A DNA stretch of 64,000 nucleotides, from contig CAYQJS010000019.1 of the NCBI GenBank assembly GCA_964417895.1, positions 1-64,000 on the forward strand, in the 5' to 3' direction. The notes below the pieces were generated by a model. It made no database searches. It saw only the letters and a list, made by a program, of their open reading frames with translations, and was not told the DNA's origin. Made by a program: the position numbers and the translations under genes. The DNA comes from CAYQJS01 sp964417895. GTDB taxonomy: Bacteria > Chloroflexota > UBA6077 > SHYK01. Shown here piece after piece: positions 32,348 through 41,212 of this stretch (position 1 is the first letter of the stretch; each line of letters opens with the position of its first letter).

Positions 32348-33927
32348 GCGCCGAGGGCGATAAGGAACATGACGCTCTTGCCGCGGGCGTGGGGCGAGAA
32401 GAAGCGAGTCACCTCGTCGTCGAAGAACGTGAGGCCCGTGGCGCCCAGCCCCAGGGCGTACGCCGCCAAGTAGATCTTCCCCGCAGTGATGCTCGCCTCC
32501 AGCTGCGCGGCCCGATACCCGCGATTCCCGTAGCGAGCGAGTGCGGGCTCGAGGTCCGTCATGAAGTAGATGTTGACGGCGGCATCGGCTCCGAGCCGCT
32601 GACCCAGGGCGAGATAGCCCGCCTCGCTGCGAAACTCGCCCGCTCGGAGCCGCTCCAGAGCGTCGGCTTCTCGCCCCGCCTCCTGCCCGTCTTGCTGCCC
32701 CGCCTCCGGATGGTAGACGTACGTACCGCTGGACAGGCCGTCGACCCCGCTGACGATCAGGTAGATGTCGTTGAGCGGGGTGACAAAGTCGGCGGGGATG
32801 CCGCGGGTCGCCGTCGGAAGCAGTGTCGAGAGGGCCTCCAAGCTGATAGCGGCGGGGGCGAACCGGCGGGAGGACCCGCGACGAGTGATGACCTCTTCAA
32901 TAGCCGGCGCGCCGGCGGCCACGGCAGGCGGCTGCTGCACCGGTAGGACGGGAATCGGCGGCGGCGTAGGCGGGGCGGGCGACGTCGGGAGGACGCCTTC
33001 GCGCCAGGTGGCCACCTCGTCGGCGGTGGCGAGCGAAGAAGCGGCATGCATGAAGCGAATGCCCGGGTAGTCCAACTCGTGCCTTGAGAGCGGCAGTGTT
33101 TCGAGATCGAGCCTTTCGAAGGAGGATGCGGGGGCCGCTCGCATGCCGGGCCCGTAGCCCAGCGCCACGAGGCTGATCGCCGCCTCATGCTCCCCATCCA
33201 CGTCGATCAGCTGATTGACGTCGTCGTCGGCGAACCCCAACACCACGCGCGCTGGCAATCCATGGGCGTCAGCCATCGCCAGCATGTTGGCCAGGATGGT
33301 GCCGTTGTCCCAGAAGGAGTGACGGTAGGCGCGCGTTTCGTATTTCCACGAGTTTCGCCAGAAGGTGCTCGTGCAGATGATGACCAGCGGAGCTTCGGCG
33401 ACCGACGGTTCTCGGGCCGTCGCTTCGACCAGCGCTCCGCGGAAGTCGCCCGGCCGCAGCCGGGTGAGAGCGTTCTCATGCACGTCGAAGTGGTAGACGC
33501 CGGGCTCCAGGCCGGGGAGGCGCCCGCACGCGACGTACAGCTCGATGTGGTAGAGGGCGCCTGTACACGCGGCCGCTCGAAACGGCATGAGGCCGCCGGG
33601 GTAGCGCAGATGCTTGGTGATGCCGGCCGAGTAGTGGAGGATGGACGCGAGGGTACGGAGGTCCGGTACGTGCTCTCGGTCGTACGCTACGCCCGGCGAG
33701 GCGATCGCCTCGATCGCCGACTTGCCGGAAGCGGGCGGCTCGGGTAGGGGGACGCGTTCGCCCGGATTGGCGTACAGCTTGTAGGGCCGGGGCTGGTTAT
33801 CCCAGTCCAGGGTGTGGGTGCTCGACCTTACGCTCTCGGGCGAATGCTTGGTGGAGTCGTGGTATTCCCACGCCGCCCCGATGTCGTTGTTAGCCAACCT
33901 TCTTTCATCCCAGACCGTTCGCTGCAC
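32332..33927 (-). CDS. SagB/ThcOx-type nitroreductase-fold dehydrogenase, double domain
   Basis: 531 residues containing two nitroreductase-fold regions: about 75-260 (SILHYSAGITKHLRYPGG, then YRHSFWDNGTILANMLAMAD) and 350-520 (IEEVITRRGSSRRFAPAAI, then YRAAQLEASITAGKIYLAA). The AWEYHDSTKHSPES N-terminus is typical of SagB-type proteins. SagB enzymes oxidise azolines to azoles in peptide natural products with FMN, but stand-alone members are common and no YcaO or precursor peptide gene is near, so the role is open. A proline-rich linker (PAPPTPPPIP) joins the halves. Start GTG 33927. Confidence 0.85.
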   Translation of the reverse strand: MQRTVWDERRLANNDIGAAWEYHDSTKHSPESVRSSTHTLDWDNQPRPYKLYANPGERVPLPEPPASGKSAIEAIASPGVAYDREHVPDLRTLASILHYSAGITKHLRYPGGLMPFRAAACTGALYHIELYVACGRLPGLEPGVYHFDVHENALTRLRPGDFRGALVEATAREPSVAEAPLVIICTSTFWRNSWKYETRAYRHSFWDNGTILANMLAMADAHGLPARVVLGFADDDVNQLIDVDGEHEAAISLVALGYGPGMRAAPASSFERLDLETLPLSRHELDYPGIRFMHAASSLATADEVATWREGVLPTSPAPPTPPPIPVLPVQQPPAVAAGAPAIEEVITRRGSSRRFAPAAISLEALSTLLPTATRGIPADFVTPLNDIYLIVSGVDGLSSGTYVYHPEAGQQDGQEAGREADALERLRAGEFRSEAGYLALGQRLGADAAVNIYFMTDLEPALARYGNRGYRAAQLEASITAGKIYLAAYALGLGATGLTFFDDEVTRFFSPHARGKSVMFLIALGARARR

Positions 33928-34069
33928 ACGACTTTACACAAGCTCGCGCCCGCTTGAGGGCCCGGCTGCGCTCGAAGTCAAGAGCGAATGCCATGCCGGG
34001 GGTAGTCGCCAGCGAAGCCAGCTTGGGCGGCGAGTCCACGACTGGCGCTGCACGCAGGTCGGCGCCTGC

Positions 34070-34747
34070 CTACGCGTCGAGCACCAGGCGTGCAAAGATG
34101 TCGGCGACGGGGACGCTGAAGCCGGGCAGCACGTCGCTCGCGTCGAGGCTATCCCCGGATCTTAGGGTGCGCGCCTCCTCGCCCGGGGTCAAGACCGCGA
34201 TGGTCGCAGCTGCAGGATCCAGTACCCATATGAGCCGCACGCCTTTGAGCAGGTAGAACTGGATCTTGTCTAGCAGGCTGCGGAAAAAGTCTCGCGCGGA
34301 CTCCGGGGTGACCGCTATCTGCCGTCTGATGACATAGTGTAGACGTCTATGATCGATCTCGTTTTGGCGAAAAGGCGTTTTTCCGCAGCCTGTTAGTAAC
34401 CTGGCCATGTCCTGAGCGGGCGAGAGGATCTCGATTGCGATGTCCGGGGCCGCATGCAGGTGGAGATCGGCCGTAAGGCGCCCTTTTGCCACATAGCAGA
34501 GGTCGGCCACATAGGCGCGCTCACGCCCAGATGGGCCGAAGATGCACCGAAATTCGGGAAGCACGTGGCCGAGCTTAGTGCGTTCAAGGAACTGAAATAG
34601 CACCACTCCGAGATACATTTGAAGCGCGGAGTGGAGTCGGTTCGGCATCGGTTTCTGGACCGCCTCCCCGCAGGCGTACTCACTGGCGGGCTTCGTATCT
34701 TCTTGACCGAGGAACTGATCGAGCGTTAGGGCAGAGTCCACGGCCAT
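34070..34747 (-). CDS. Uma2 family protein carrying an in-frame MITE insertion
   Basis: 225 residues. The Uma2 core is recognisable: ALTLDQFLGQED, GRERAYVADLCYV and DIAIEILSPAQDMARLL at the front, DKIQFYLLKGVRLIWVLDP at the back. Between MARLL and DKIQF lie 41 extra residues (TGCGKTPFRQ ... FFRSLL) encoded by a 121-bp TA-flanked inverted-repeat element at 34273-34393. Removing them restores a normal Uma2 sequence. The frame stays open but the added segment follows the ILSP active-site region, so activity is doubtful. A complete Uma2 gene is at 12632-13180. Confidence 0.85.
   Translation of the reverse strand: MAVDSALTLDQFLGQEDTKPASEYACGEAVQKPMPNRLHSALQMYLGVVLFQFLERTKLGHVLPEFRCIFGPSGRERAYVADLCYVAKGRLTADLHLHAAPDIAIEILSPAQDMARLLTGCGKTPFRQNEIDHRRLHYVIRRQIAVTPESARDFFRSLLDKIQFYLLKGVRLIWVLDPAAATIAVLTPGEEARTLRSGDSLDASDVLPGFSVPVADIFARLVLDA
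34273..34393. mobile_element. 121-bp MITE with terminal inverted repeats and TA duplication
   Basis: The ends GCAGGCTGCGGAAAAA (34273-34288) and TTTTTCCGCAGCCTGT (34378-34393) are inverted repeats with one mismatch at the tip. TA flanks both sides (34271-34272 and 34394-34395). Size, ends and TA target suit non-autonomous IS630/Tc1-type elements. No transposase is encoded. Related ends appear at 38.82-39.00 and 47.44-47.59 kb. Confidence 0.85.
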
Positions 34748-34856
34748 GGCGGGGTTGCTCCTCTCGACGTTCCTGCAGTGAGTCTATCAGCTATCCCCAG
34801 CCGCCCAGTACGCACCGGCGCGCCGATCGTGTTGTGCACGGCGCGATCCCGGGTAG

Positions 34857-36548
34857 CTACTTCTCCCAGTACAGCATGTGGGCGTTGGCGACGGTCCAAC
34901 CCTGCCCCGGCGCTGAGGGGACGGCCCCCTTCAGGCCGTCCCGAATTGCGTAGACGTCCACCTGGTAGTACCAGGGCATAGTCGCTACTTCATCGGAGAG
35001 CAGCTTGAGGAGCTGCACATGTACCGCGGTCCGAGGAGTCAGCTCGACCGTCGTGAAGAACTGGCTTGAGAGGCGGTCGACCATCGGGTTGCTGTAGCCG
35101 CCGCGGTTGCCGCCCCGCCAGCGGGTCGCATCGGACGGGATGTTCTCAGTGCGGAACCTATCCAAGGCATCGATGCCCATCGGGGAGCTGGACGCGACCC
35201 CGGGGAACTTGGCTCGATACTCCTGGTCGTTCTGGAGGGCCCGTGGCATCAGGTCGATCTCGGGGTTGATGCCGATCGCCTTCCAGAACTCGCTCATAAC
35301 CGCCGCTTCCTTGTTATTCAGCGTGCCCTCGGTGACACGCACGCCCAGATCGAACCGCTCACCAGTCGCCGTGCGGAGGATACCGTCCGGGCCCTTAGTC
35401 CAGCCTGCCTCAGTGAGGAGCTGGGTGGCGCGGTTCACGTCGTAGGGGTATTTGGTCACGGCGGCCTCCGCCGGCCCAAACGACGAGCTCCCGGGGGCGA
35501 GCACCATGTGCGCAGGCTGCACCAGGCCGAACTGGAGGGTCTCGATCATGAGCTGGCGGTCGATGGCGTGCGCCATAGCCCGGCGGACGCGGACGTCCCG
35601 AGCGGGCGGAATGAGCGGCTCCCGCCACTGGAAATCGGTGACGCGGATGCCTCCCTCCGGCGGAGTTACGACCAACCCCTCACCGCGCGGCTCGATCTGG
35701 TCCTTCAAGACGACGCCCTCCTCCACACGGATCAGCGAGCCCAACGTCAGATCAAGGGCGCCCGACAGAAAGCGGGCCACCGCTTGGTTAGCGTCGGGGA
35801 TGACGTACACATAGACGTCCTCGATCTTCGGGGCACCCAGCACATATTCCTTGAAGGCCTGGCCGCGGACGTACGAGCCGGGCACCCAGTCGGCGAGCTT
35901 GTACGGGCCCAGTCCCACCCACTCGCGCGTCCAGTAGGACGCGTTGGTGAACGCCTGGGGATCCCGCTGCAGGAGCGGCTCGAGAATATGTTTGGCGATC
36001 GGCTCGAGCTCGTACTGGTTGGCGAAGATGTTCGTCTCGCGCCATCGGATGAGGACCGTGCTGGCGTCGACGGCCTCCATGCCCTCGATGGAGCGCTCCG
36101 GGGTTCGATCCGTGGCCGGCAGCTCCGGGTTCATGATCGCCCGCCAGGTGAAGATCACATCATCCGCGGTAAAAGGCGCGCCGTCATGCCAGGTGGCTCC
36201 CTTTCGCAGACGGTATGTCGTCTCCATCTGGCCACCCTCGAGCACCCGCCAGGTGCCCCGCTCGATTGAGGGGACCTCCTCAGCGAGAATGGGCGTGGGG
36301 TTCCCCTCGTAGTCCAGGCGGACGAGCGGCGCCGCGAAGAGCCAGGTGTACTCCTCCAGCCCGGATCGGCCGGTCGAGAACTTGCTCCCCAACAAGCCGG
36401 CCTCAATGGGGAGCGCCATGTTCAGCGCCTTGCCCGGGACCGAGACTATCTGCCGGGGCTGGTCCGCCGGCCGTGGAACGTTCCGGGCGGGCGGCGCCGT
36501 GCAGCCCGCGAGCACGACCGCAAGGACGCCGATCAGTATTCGCTGCAT
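34857..36548 (-). CDS. ABC transporter solute-binding lipoprotein, family 5
   Basis: 563 residues from ATG 36548, chosen for GGAGGG ten bases upstream and a signal peptide MQRILIGVLAVVLAGC ending in a lipobox. Family-5 segments are RGTWRVLEGGQMETTYRLR, ATWHDGAPFTADDV and GLGPYKLADWVPGS. The open frame to 36695 runs into a dispersed repeat and is not real coding. No ABC permease or ATPase genes are nearby. Ligand unknown; dipeptide or oligopeptide is the family default. Confidence 0.92.
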   Translation of the reverse strand: MQRILIGVLAVVLAGCTAPPARNVPRPADQPRQIVSVPGKALNMALPIEAGLLGSKFSTGRSGLEEYTWLFAAPLVRLDYEGNPTPILAEEVPSIERGTWRVLEGGQMETTYRLRKGATWHDGAPFTADDVIFTWRAIMNPELPATDRTPERSIEGMEAVDASTVLIRWRETNIFANQYELEPIAKHILEPLLQRDPQAFTNASYWTREWVGLGPYKLADWVPGSYVRGQAFKEYVLGAPKIEDVYVYVIPDANQAVARFLSGALDLTLGSLIRVEEGVVLKDQIEPRGEGLVVTPPEGGIRVTDFQWREPLIPPARDVRVRRAMAHAIDRQLMIETLQFGLVQPAHMVLAPGSSSFGPAEAAVTKYPYDVNRATQLLTEAGWTKGPDGILRTATGERFDLGVRVTEGTLNNKEAAVMSEFWKAIGINPEIDLMPRALQNDQEYRAKFPGVASSSPMGIDALDRFRTENIPSDATRWRGGNRGGYSNPMVDRLSSQFFTTVELTPRTAVHVQLLKLLSDEVATMPWYYQVDVYAIRDGLKGAVPSAPGQGWTVANAHMLYWEK

Positions 36549-36606
36549 CAAGTAACCCTCCTCTAAGGTCCGCTCCTGGCGCCGCTCCCCCGCATAGCTA
36601 CGACGC

Positions 36607-36701
36607 GTCGGCGCAAGAGCACCGATGGTTGAGCGAGCGGGCAGGCTCCCTCTCCTGCCACAGCGGGAGAGGGGTGGGGTGAGGGCAGACCTCAATAGCT
36701 G
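36607..36701. repeat. 95-bp repeat, inverted copy at 52.35-52.44 kb
   Basis: GGCGCAAGAGCACCGATGG, then TTGAGCGAGCGGGCAGGCTC and the palindrome CCCTCTCCTG/GCGGGAGAGGGG, then TGGGGTGAGGGCAGACCTC. The same sequence in opposite orientation is at about 52346-52440. Both copies sit next to a family-5 solute-binding gene. Confidence 0.75.
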
Positions 36702-36743
36702 ATGATAGCAAAGGCGCGTCGGCGCGGCCTGGTGAAGGGCGTA

Positions 36744-37115
36744 TCAGGGCCGCGGGCGCTCGCGTTCGATGCGGACCTCCGAGCTGGCGAGGACCGACCC
36801 GGGGATGGGCACCTCCGGCTTGCGAATGCGGACCACCACGCGCTCGGCGGGTGTGTGCTCCGCCAGAACGCGCGCGGCGATGCGCTCGGCCACGGCCTCG
36901 ATCAGCTGGCAGGCAGGCCCTGTCACGATCTCGCGCGCCGTGGCGTAGACCTGGCTATAGTTGATGGTGTCCGCGATGTCGTCGCTCGCCCCGGCGCTGC
37001 GCAGATCGGTGAAGACCTCCACGTCCACGATGAACCGCTGGCCAAGCGCGCGCTCCTCAGGGAGCACGCCGTGATAGCCGTAGAAGACCATGCCGTTGAG
37101 TCGGATGCGGTCCAT
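36744..37115 (-). CDS. folB: Dihydroneopterin aldolase
   Basis: 123 residues. MDRIRLNGMVFYGYHGVLPEE contains the conserved YGYHG and the pterin-binding Glu; RIRKPEVPIPG near 97-106 carries the catalytic Lys. It cleaves 7,8-dihydroneopterin to 6-hydroxymethyl-dihydropterin in folate synthesis. No other folate genes are adjacent, so it stands alone here. Confidence 0.93.
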   Translation of the reverse strand: MDRIRLNGMVFYGYHGVLPEERALGQRFIVDVEVFTDLRSAGASDDIADTINYSQVYATAREIVTGPACQLIEAVAERIAARVLAEHTPAERVVVRIRKPEVPIPGSVLASSEVRIERERPRP

Positions 37116-37189
37116 CAGCGCGATGCCTCTCCTACGTCAGCTGCGCCGGCCATAGCTGCGATTGTAGACCGGGGCGCGCCACCATCTGT

Positions 37190-37489
37190 TCAGGCCACCC
37201 GTCTCCAGAGCGTAACTTCAACCGGTTCTGCCAGCAGAACCTCGGACTGGCCAAACCAGCTGCTGATATGTGGCGCTGCCAGGTGCTGGCGAAGGTCGGC
37301 TTCGCACGCCCACGTCTCATGAAAAAGGAACTGCGCCTCGTCCTCAGGGGACTGATGCATGTCGAAGTTGATGCAGCCGTTCTCGGCACGAGTGGGAGCA
37401 AGCAGCTTGAGAAGCTCCTCCTTCACCTTTTGCTCCATTCCCCGCTTCGCCTTGATGCGAGCCACGACGGTTACGTGGATATCAGACAT
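37190..37489 (-). CDS. ABM-domain putative quinol monooxygenase
   Basis: 99 residues from ATG 37489, preceded by GGAGAGG. MSDIHVTVVARIKAKRGMEQKVKEELLKL and the NFDMHQSPEDEAQFLFHETW core are the dimeric alpha/beta-barrel monooxygenase (YgiN-like) pattern. Such enzymes oxidise quinols or polyketide rings without cofactor. It is divergent from the VOC gene at 37719. Confidence 0.85.
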   Translation of the reverse strand: MSDIHVTVVARIKAKRGMEQKVKEELLKLLAPTRAENGCINFDMHQSPEDEAQFLFHETWACEADLRQHLAAPHISSWFGQSEVLLAEPVEVTLWRRVA

Positions 37490-37718
37490 ATCGCCTCTCC
37501 CGTCCGCTATGCCAGTCATTCCGCAATCGCGGTTGTCCCCTATCTCTCCTGACTTGCCGACTACAACCCACCACATGTTACTGGCGGGGAGTCGCCCCCG
37601 CGCGACTGACAATCTGCTGCGCGATCCACGCCTGCGTGATAGGATGGCGCATGGATGGCGATCCGGGTTCGGCGGGCAAGCCATCCGACAGCTCCATCTT
37701 GTTAGGAGGAGGCAACTC

Positions 37719-38735
37719 ATGATCGACGATCAACGTCCCGGTACCCTGTATTGGATTGATCACTACGTTGTGGGCAGCGATGACCTCGACCGCTGGGCCG
37801 ATTTTGAGGCGAAGGTGATCGGCGCACAGCCGTTGCCGTCGGTCGGTCGACCCGGGGGCCGCTTCATCGTGTTCCAGGACATCACACCATGTTGCCACCA
37901 CGGAGCGATGCTGAGCCCCGAGCCGCTGCCGCCGAGCGCCGGGCTGGGCAAGGGCCTGCCGCGGCACGGCCTCTTCATCCGCCAGGGAGAGATCGACCAA
38001 CACCTGCGGCGGCTCGATCAGTATGGCGTGCCGCACCTCGATCCGGTGCGAACCTCGGCGGAGGGGGATGAGGGCGTTTCCATCGCGTGGGAAGACCCGG
38101 ACGGCAACCAGTTCGAGTTCTGGGCGCCGGACCGCTTGCCGGAGGGCGCGATGGCCGGCTGCACGTCGGTGGGGGTTGGCCGCATCAGCCATGGCGTCTA
38201 CGAATGTCGGGACCTGCAGCGCGCGGCCGACCACTTCGCCAGGTACTGCGCCGTGGAGCCACTCGCGAGCGCCGACATTCCGGCGGACACACTGGTGCTG
38301 CCCCTCGTGGGTGGCGCCCGCATCGTCTACAAGCAGGTCGAGAGCATTGACCGGCGGACGGGCGGGTGGGGCAAGCTACACGCGGCGCACGCGGCGCTGG
38401 TGGTGCAGGACGCGGATTTCTGGCCGAATTACGAACGGATGTGGGCCGACGTCCCCGAGTGGGAGTACGACCGAGAGAGTCGCGGATTCGTCGGCTCTGG
38501 CCCAGAGCTGCCCGCCCGGACCGCACGGCATGGCAGCCCGGGCGGAGTGCAGTGGTTCGAGATCCGTGGGCGCGGCGACGACTGGTACGACTGGGACACG
38601 AATTGCTTCCATTTCATGGGCGGAGAGCCCCGAGGTGGCTCGTTCACCGAGTACGAGCCCCACAGCATGGATTGGCACTTTCCGCAATACCTGAAGGCGC
38701 ATGGCCTGACCGCGCCCTCGACTGGCGGCGTCTGA
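37719..38735 (+). CDS. Two-domain VOC family protein, paralog A
   Basis: 338 residues from ATG 37719 with AGGAGG upstream. Two VOC modules: YWIDHYVVGSDDLDRWADF near the start through VSIAWEDPDGNQFEFWAP, and VGRISHGVYECRDLQRAADHF in the second half with a late HSMDWHF. The His/Glu metal-site pattern is plausible, so it may be an extradiol dioxygenase-like enzyme. It is clearly a paralog of the gene at 39919-40935 (shared TSAEG, DPDGN, EFWAP and AMAG landmarks). Substrate unknown. Confidence 0.85.
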   Translation: MIDDQRPGTLYWIDHYVVGSDDLDRWADFEAKVIGAQPLPSVGRPGGRFIVFQDITPCCHHGAMLSPEPLPPSAGLGKGLPRHGLFIRQGEIDQHLRRLDQYGVPHLDPVRTSAEGDEGVSIAWEDPDGNQFEFWAPDRLPEGAMAGCTSVGVGRISHGVYECRDLQRAADHFARYCAVEPLASADIPADTLVLPLVGGARIVYKQVESIDRRTGGWGKLHAAHAALVVQDADFWPNYERMWADVPEWEYDRESRGFVGSGPELPARTARHGSPGGVQWFEIRGRGDDWYDWDTNCFHFMGGEPRGGSFTEYEPHSMDWHFPQYLKAHGLTAPSTGGV

Positions 38736-38823
38736 CGCGGCGCTGACCGAAGACGGCCGGGACGCCCGGCGGTGCTCATCCCGCGGCGCGACGTTCAGGT
38801 CTGTCAGGATGGCGGGCTGCTTA

Positions 38824-39005
38824 GCAGGCTGCGCAAAGGGTAGGGCTCCGCTCATGGTGAGCCTGTCGAACCACATCGGGCCCCTTCGACAGGCTCAGGG
38901 TGCGCCGGTTTTCAGTAGCCTGTTAAGGGCTCACATGGTGAGCCCGTCGAACCGCATCGGGCCCTTCGACAAGCTCAGGGTGAGCGGGTTTTTTCAGCAG
39001 CCTGT
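38824..39005. mobile_element. Two adjacent MITE-like elements
   Basis: Element 1 (38824-38923) starts GCAGGCTGCGCAAAG and ends TTTTCAGTAGCCTGT, with TA on both sides. Element 2 (about 38926-39005) ends TTTTTTCAGCAGCCTGT followed by TA but lacks the left terminal repeat. Both contain a hairpin built from GAGCCTGTCGAAC and CTTCGACAGGCTCAG. The ends match those of the MITE in the Uma2 gene. Confidence 0.75.
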
Positions 39006-39754
39006 TAGGGGCTTCCGGGCCGTCCTGCCCCGACAACCTCAGCGGCCACGTACTGCTTGAACCAGGCGAGCAAGCGGGACCAGGCGTCTTCGATGGCCTC
39101 CGCTCGCCGCCGCGATCCGGTGGCTGACATGAAGCCGTGACCCACCCCCGGGTAGATGTGTACCTCATGTATCACCCCGTGGCGCGCCAGCTCGTCCGCG
39201 GTCTGGCGCACCTCAGCCGGCGAAGGATGGGCATCCTCTTCACCGTCGAAGATGATCACGGGACAGCGAATGCGGGATGTGAGATCGAGGGGCGAAGGGC
39301 CGCCCTCACCCCGATGTACCCCGCCGCCGTAGAAATCCGCCGCTGCTCGAATCGCGGGGCTCGTGGCCGCCATGAGGTAGGCAACCCGACCTCCCATGCA
39401 GAACCCGACGATCCCGATGCGATCCGCCTGGACGTACGGCTGCGCCTGGACGTGCGCGAGAGCAACGTTCACGTCGCCAGTCACCTGGGGGTCGGACATG
39501 CGCCCCCTGCGGCGCTGCCCGAGCTCCTCATCGGTGAAGCATGCCGGGCCCCGGTGGAAGAGATCGGGAACCGCGGCCAGGAAGCCGTGCTCTGCAAGGC
39601 GCTCTGCGACCTGCAGCTCGAAACTTCCGATTCCATGCATCCCCTGAATCACGAGAATCCCGGCGCGGGGCTCTCTTCCCTCCGGCACCGCGATATACGT
39701 CGACATCGAGCCATCTGACGAATCAAGCGATACGAAGTGGTGGTAGGTTGCCAC
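39005..39754 (-). CDS. Dienelactone hydrolase family protein
   Basis: 249 residues from GTG 39754, chosen for AAGGAGGT seven bases upstream. Alpha/beta-hydrolase with the dienelactone triad: Cys119 (GFCMGGR), Asp174 (DGEEDAH) and His206 (GVGHGF). The Glu usually found after the first strand (QEIFG) is replaced here (IQGMHG). It would hydrolyse dienelactone or a related lactone/ester in ring-fission pathways. It lies inverted between the two VOC paralogs. Its TAA stop is formed by the TA target plus the first base of a MITE end, so its original C-terminus may have been longer. Confidence 0.88.
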   Translation of the reverse strand: MATYHHFVSLDSSDGSMSTYIAVPEGREPRAGILVIQGMHGIGSFELQVAERLAEHGFLAAVPDLFHRGPACFTDEELGQRRRGRMSDPQVTGDVNVALAHVQAQPYVQADRIGIVGFCMGGRVAYLMAATSPAIRAAADFYGGGVHRGEGGPSPLDLTSRIRCPVIIFDGEEDAHPSPAEVRQTADELARHGVIHEVHIYPGVGHGFMSATGSRRRAEAIEDAWSRLLAWFKQYVAAEVVGAGRPGSP

Positions 39755-39918
39755 GCTCGGTACCTCCTTGAAATCGAGTATCTGGTGGCGACGCGCCAGG
39801 GCTGCCGTCTGGGCAGTGGTCGCGGCCGCCTGCGCACCTCGCGCCGCTTTCAGTTGCGCCCGGCGGGGACTATACTGCGTTGCAACGGAACACAAAACCG
39901 CACCTGAAAGGGGAAGCC

Positions 39919-40935
39919 ATGGCGGAAGACCAGCGCCCCGGAACCATCTACTGGATCGATCACTTCGCGGTGCCCAGCAATGACCTCGATCGATGGATCA
40001 AGTTCCAGGTGAACGTCATAGGGGCCAAGCTCGAACGGATCAACGGGCTCACGACTGAAGCGCGCCAGCGGAACCAGGGCATGGCCGCGTTCTGCCGGAC
40101 CCCGTACTCGATGGTGGACGGGTTCCTGTCGACGGAGCAGCTGCCGGTGCCGGCAGACCCGGGCGCCGGACTGCCGCGCTTCGGCTTCTTCATCCGGCCC
40201 GAGGACGTCGATGAACACCTGCGTCGGCTGGACGAGCAGCACGTGCCCCACACTGACCCGATTCGCACCTCGGCCGAGGGCCAGGAGGGCACAGCCATCC
40301 GCTTCTCTGATCCGGACGGCAACCCGCTGGAGTTCTGGGCGCCCACGCGCCTGCCCGCCGGGGCCATGGCGGGGGCCACTCCGCTGAACGTAGGGCGGAT
40401 CAGCCACGCGGTATACGAGTCGCGCGATCTGGACCGCACGGCCGACTTTTTCGACCGCTTCGCGGCCCTCGATCCCATCGTGAGCGCCGACGTGGACAAG
40501 GATACGCTGGCTATGCCGCTCGCCGGCGGCGGCCGCATCGTCTATCACAAGGTCGAGAACCTCGGCGCCTGGACCCTCGCGCGTTCCAGCGGGGGGCCGC
40601 ATGCGGCGCTCACGGTTCACGATGAGGACTTCTGGGGCAATTACCGGCGCATGTGGGCCACACTCCCGGAGGGTGAGCGGCCGGACTCCACGGCAGCGAC
40701 GGTCGACTTCCCGGCGCTACCCGCCCGGACGATCATGCACGGCAGTGGCGGCGGTCGCCGCTGGTTCAAGATGTATGGGCGCGGCGATGACTTCTACGAC
40801 TGGGATGCGAACGCCTTCCACTTCATGGGCAGCGTGGGGATGGAGCAGTCGCCCGAGTTGACGTACAGGGCCCATTCCATGGACTGGCACTCGGAGCGGG
40901 TGACCATGGACGCCAACGGTCGGCCTATCGTATAG
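39919..40935 (+). CDS. Two-domain VOC family protein, paralog B
   Basis: 338 residues from ATG 39919 with AAAGGGGAA upstream. Same layout as paralog A: YWIDHFAVPSNDLDRWIKF, then IRFSDPDGNPLEFWAP, then VGRISHAVYESRDLDRTADFF and HSMDWH. The two proteins have equal length and align throughout, so they arose by duplication. Proximity of an ABM protein and a dienelactone hydrolase suggests ring-cleavage chemistry, as inference. A TATACT at 39871-39876 could be its -10. Confidence 0.85.
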   Translation: MAEDQRPGTIYWIDHFAVPSNDLDRWIKFQVNVIGAKLERINGLTTEARQRNQGMAAFCRTPYSMVDGFLSTEQLPVPADPGAGLPRFGFFIRPEDVDEHLRRLDEQHVPHTDPIRTSAEGQEGTAIRFSDPDGNPLEFWAPTRLPAGAMAGATPLNVGRISHAVYESRDLDRTADFFDRFAALDPIVSADVDKDTLAMPLAGGGRIVYHKVENLGAWTLARSSGGPHAALTVHDEDFWGNYRRMWATLPEGERPDSTAATVDFPALPARTIMHGSGGGRRWFKMYGRGDDFYDWDANAFHFMGSVGMEQSPELTYRAHSMDWHSERVTMDANGRPIV

Positions 40936-41212
40936 GCGCGGCCGCGTCTACAAGGCCACTCAATCCCTCGGCCAGGCGACCTCGCGGGGTTCAGAGAACA
41001 TCATTCCGTGGGGCGCCTTCCCCATTCGGACTGAGCGCCGCGCCGTGGTGCGGATCGTGTCGCCCCAGCCGAAGCTGTGGTGGCGATCGGCCGTCGAGAC
41101 GCTCGGCTTGCAGATGTACACGCCGTTCTCGGGGAAGGGCGAGTCCCACGCGCGGTGGCCGCACGCCGTGGCCGATTTTAGCCCCTATACTGGGCATCGA
41201 CGGGGGCGTGCT

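Noticed and set aside
32332..33927. SagB-like gene as evidence of an azole-peptide (RiPP) cluster
   Set aside because: No YcaO, E1-like or precursor gene is present nearby.
36549..36695. N-terminal extension of the solute-binding protein frame up to 36695
   Set aside because: It is encoded by the 95-bp dispersed repeat; the signal peptide and GGAGGG place the start at 36548.
38820..39010. Repeats considered as a CRISPR array
   Set aside because: Only two unequal units with terminal inverted repeats and TA flanks; no regular spacers and no cas genes.
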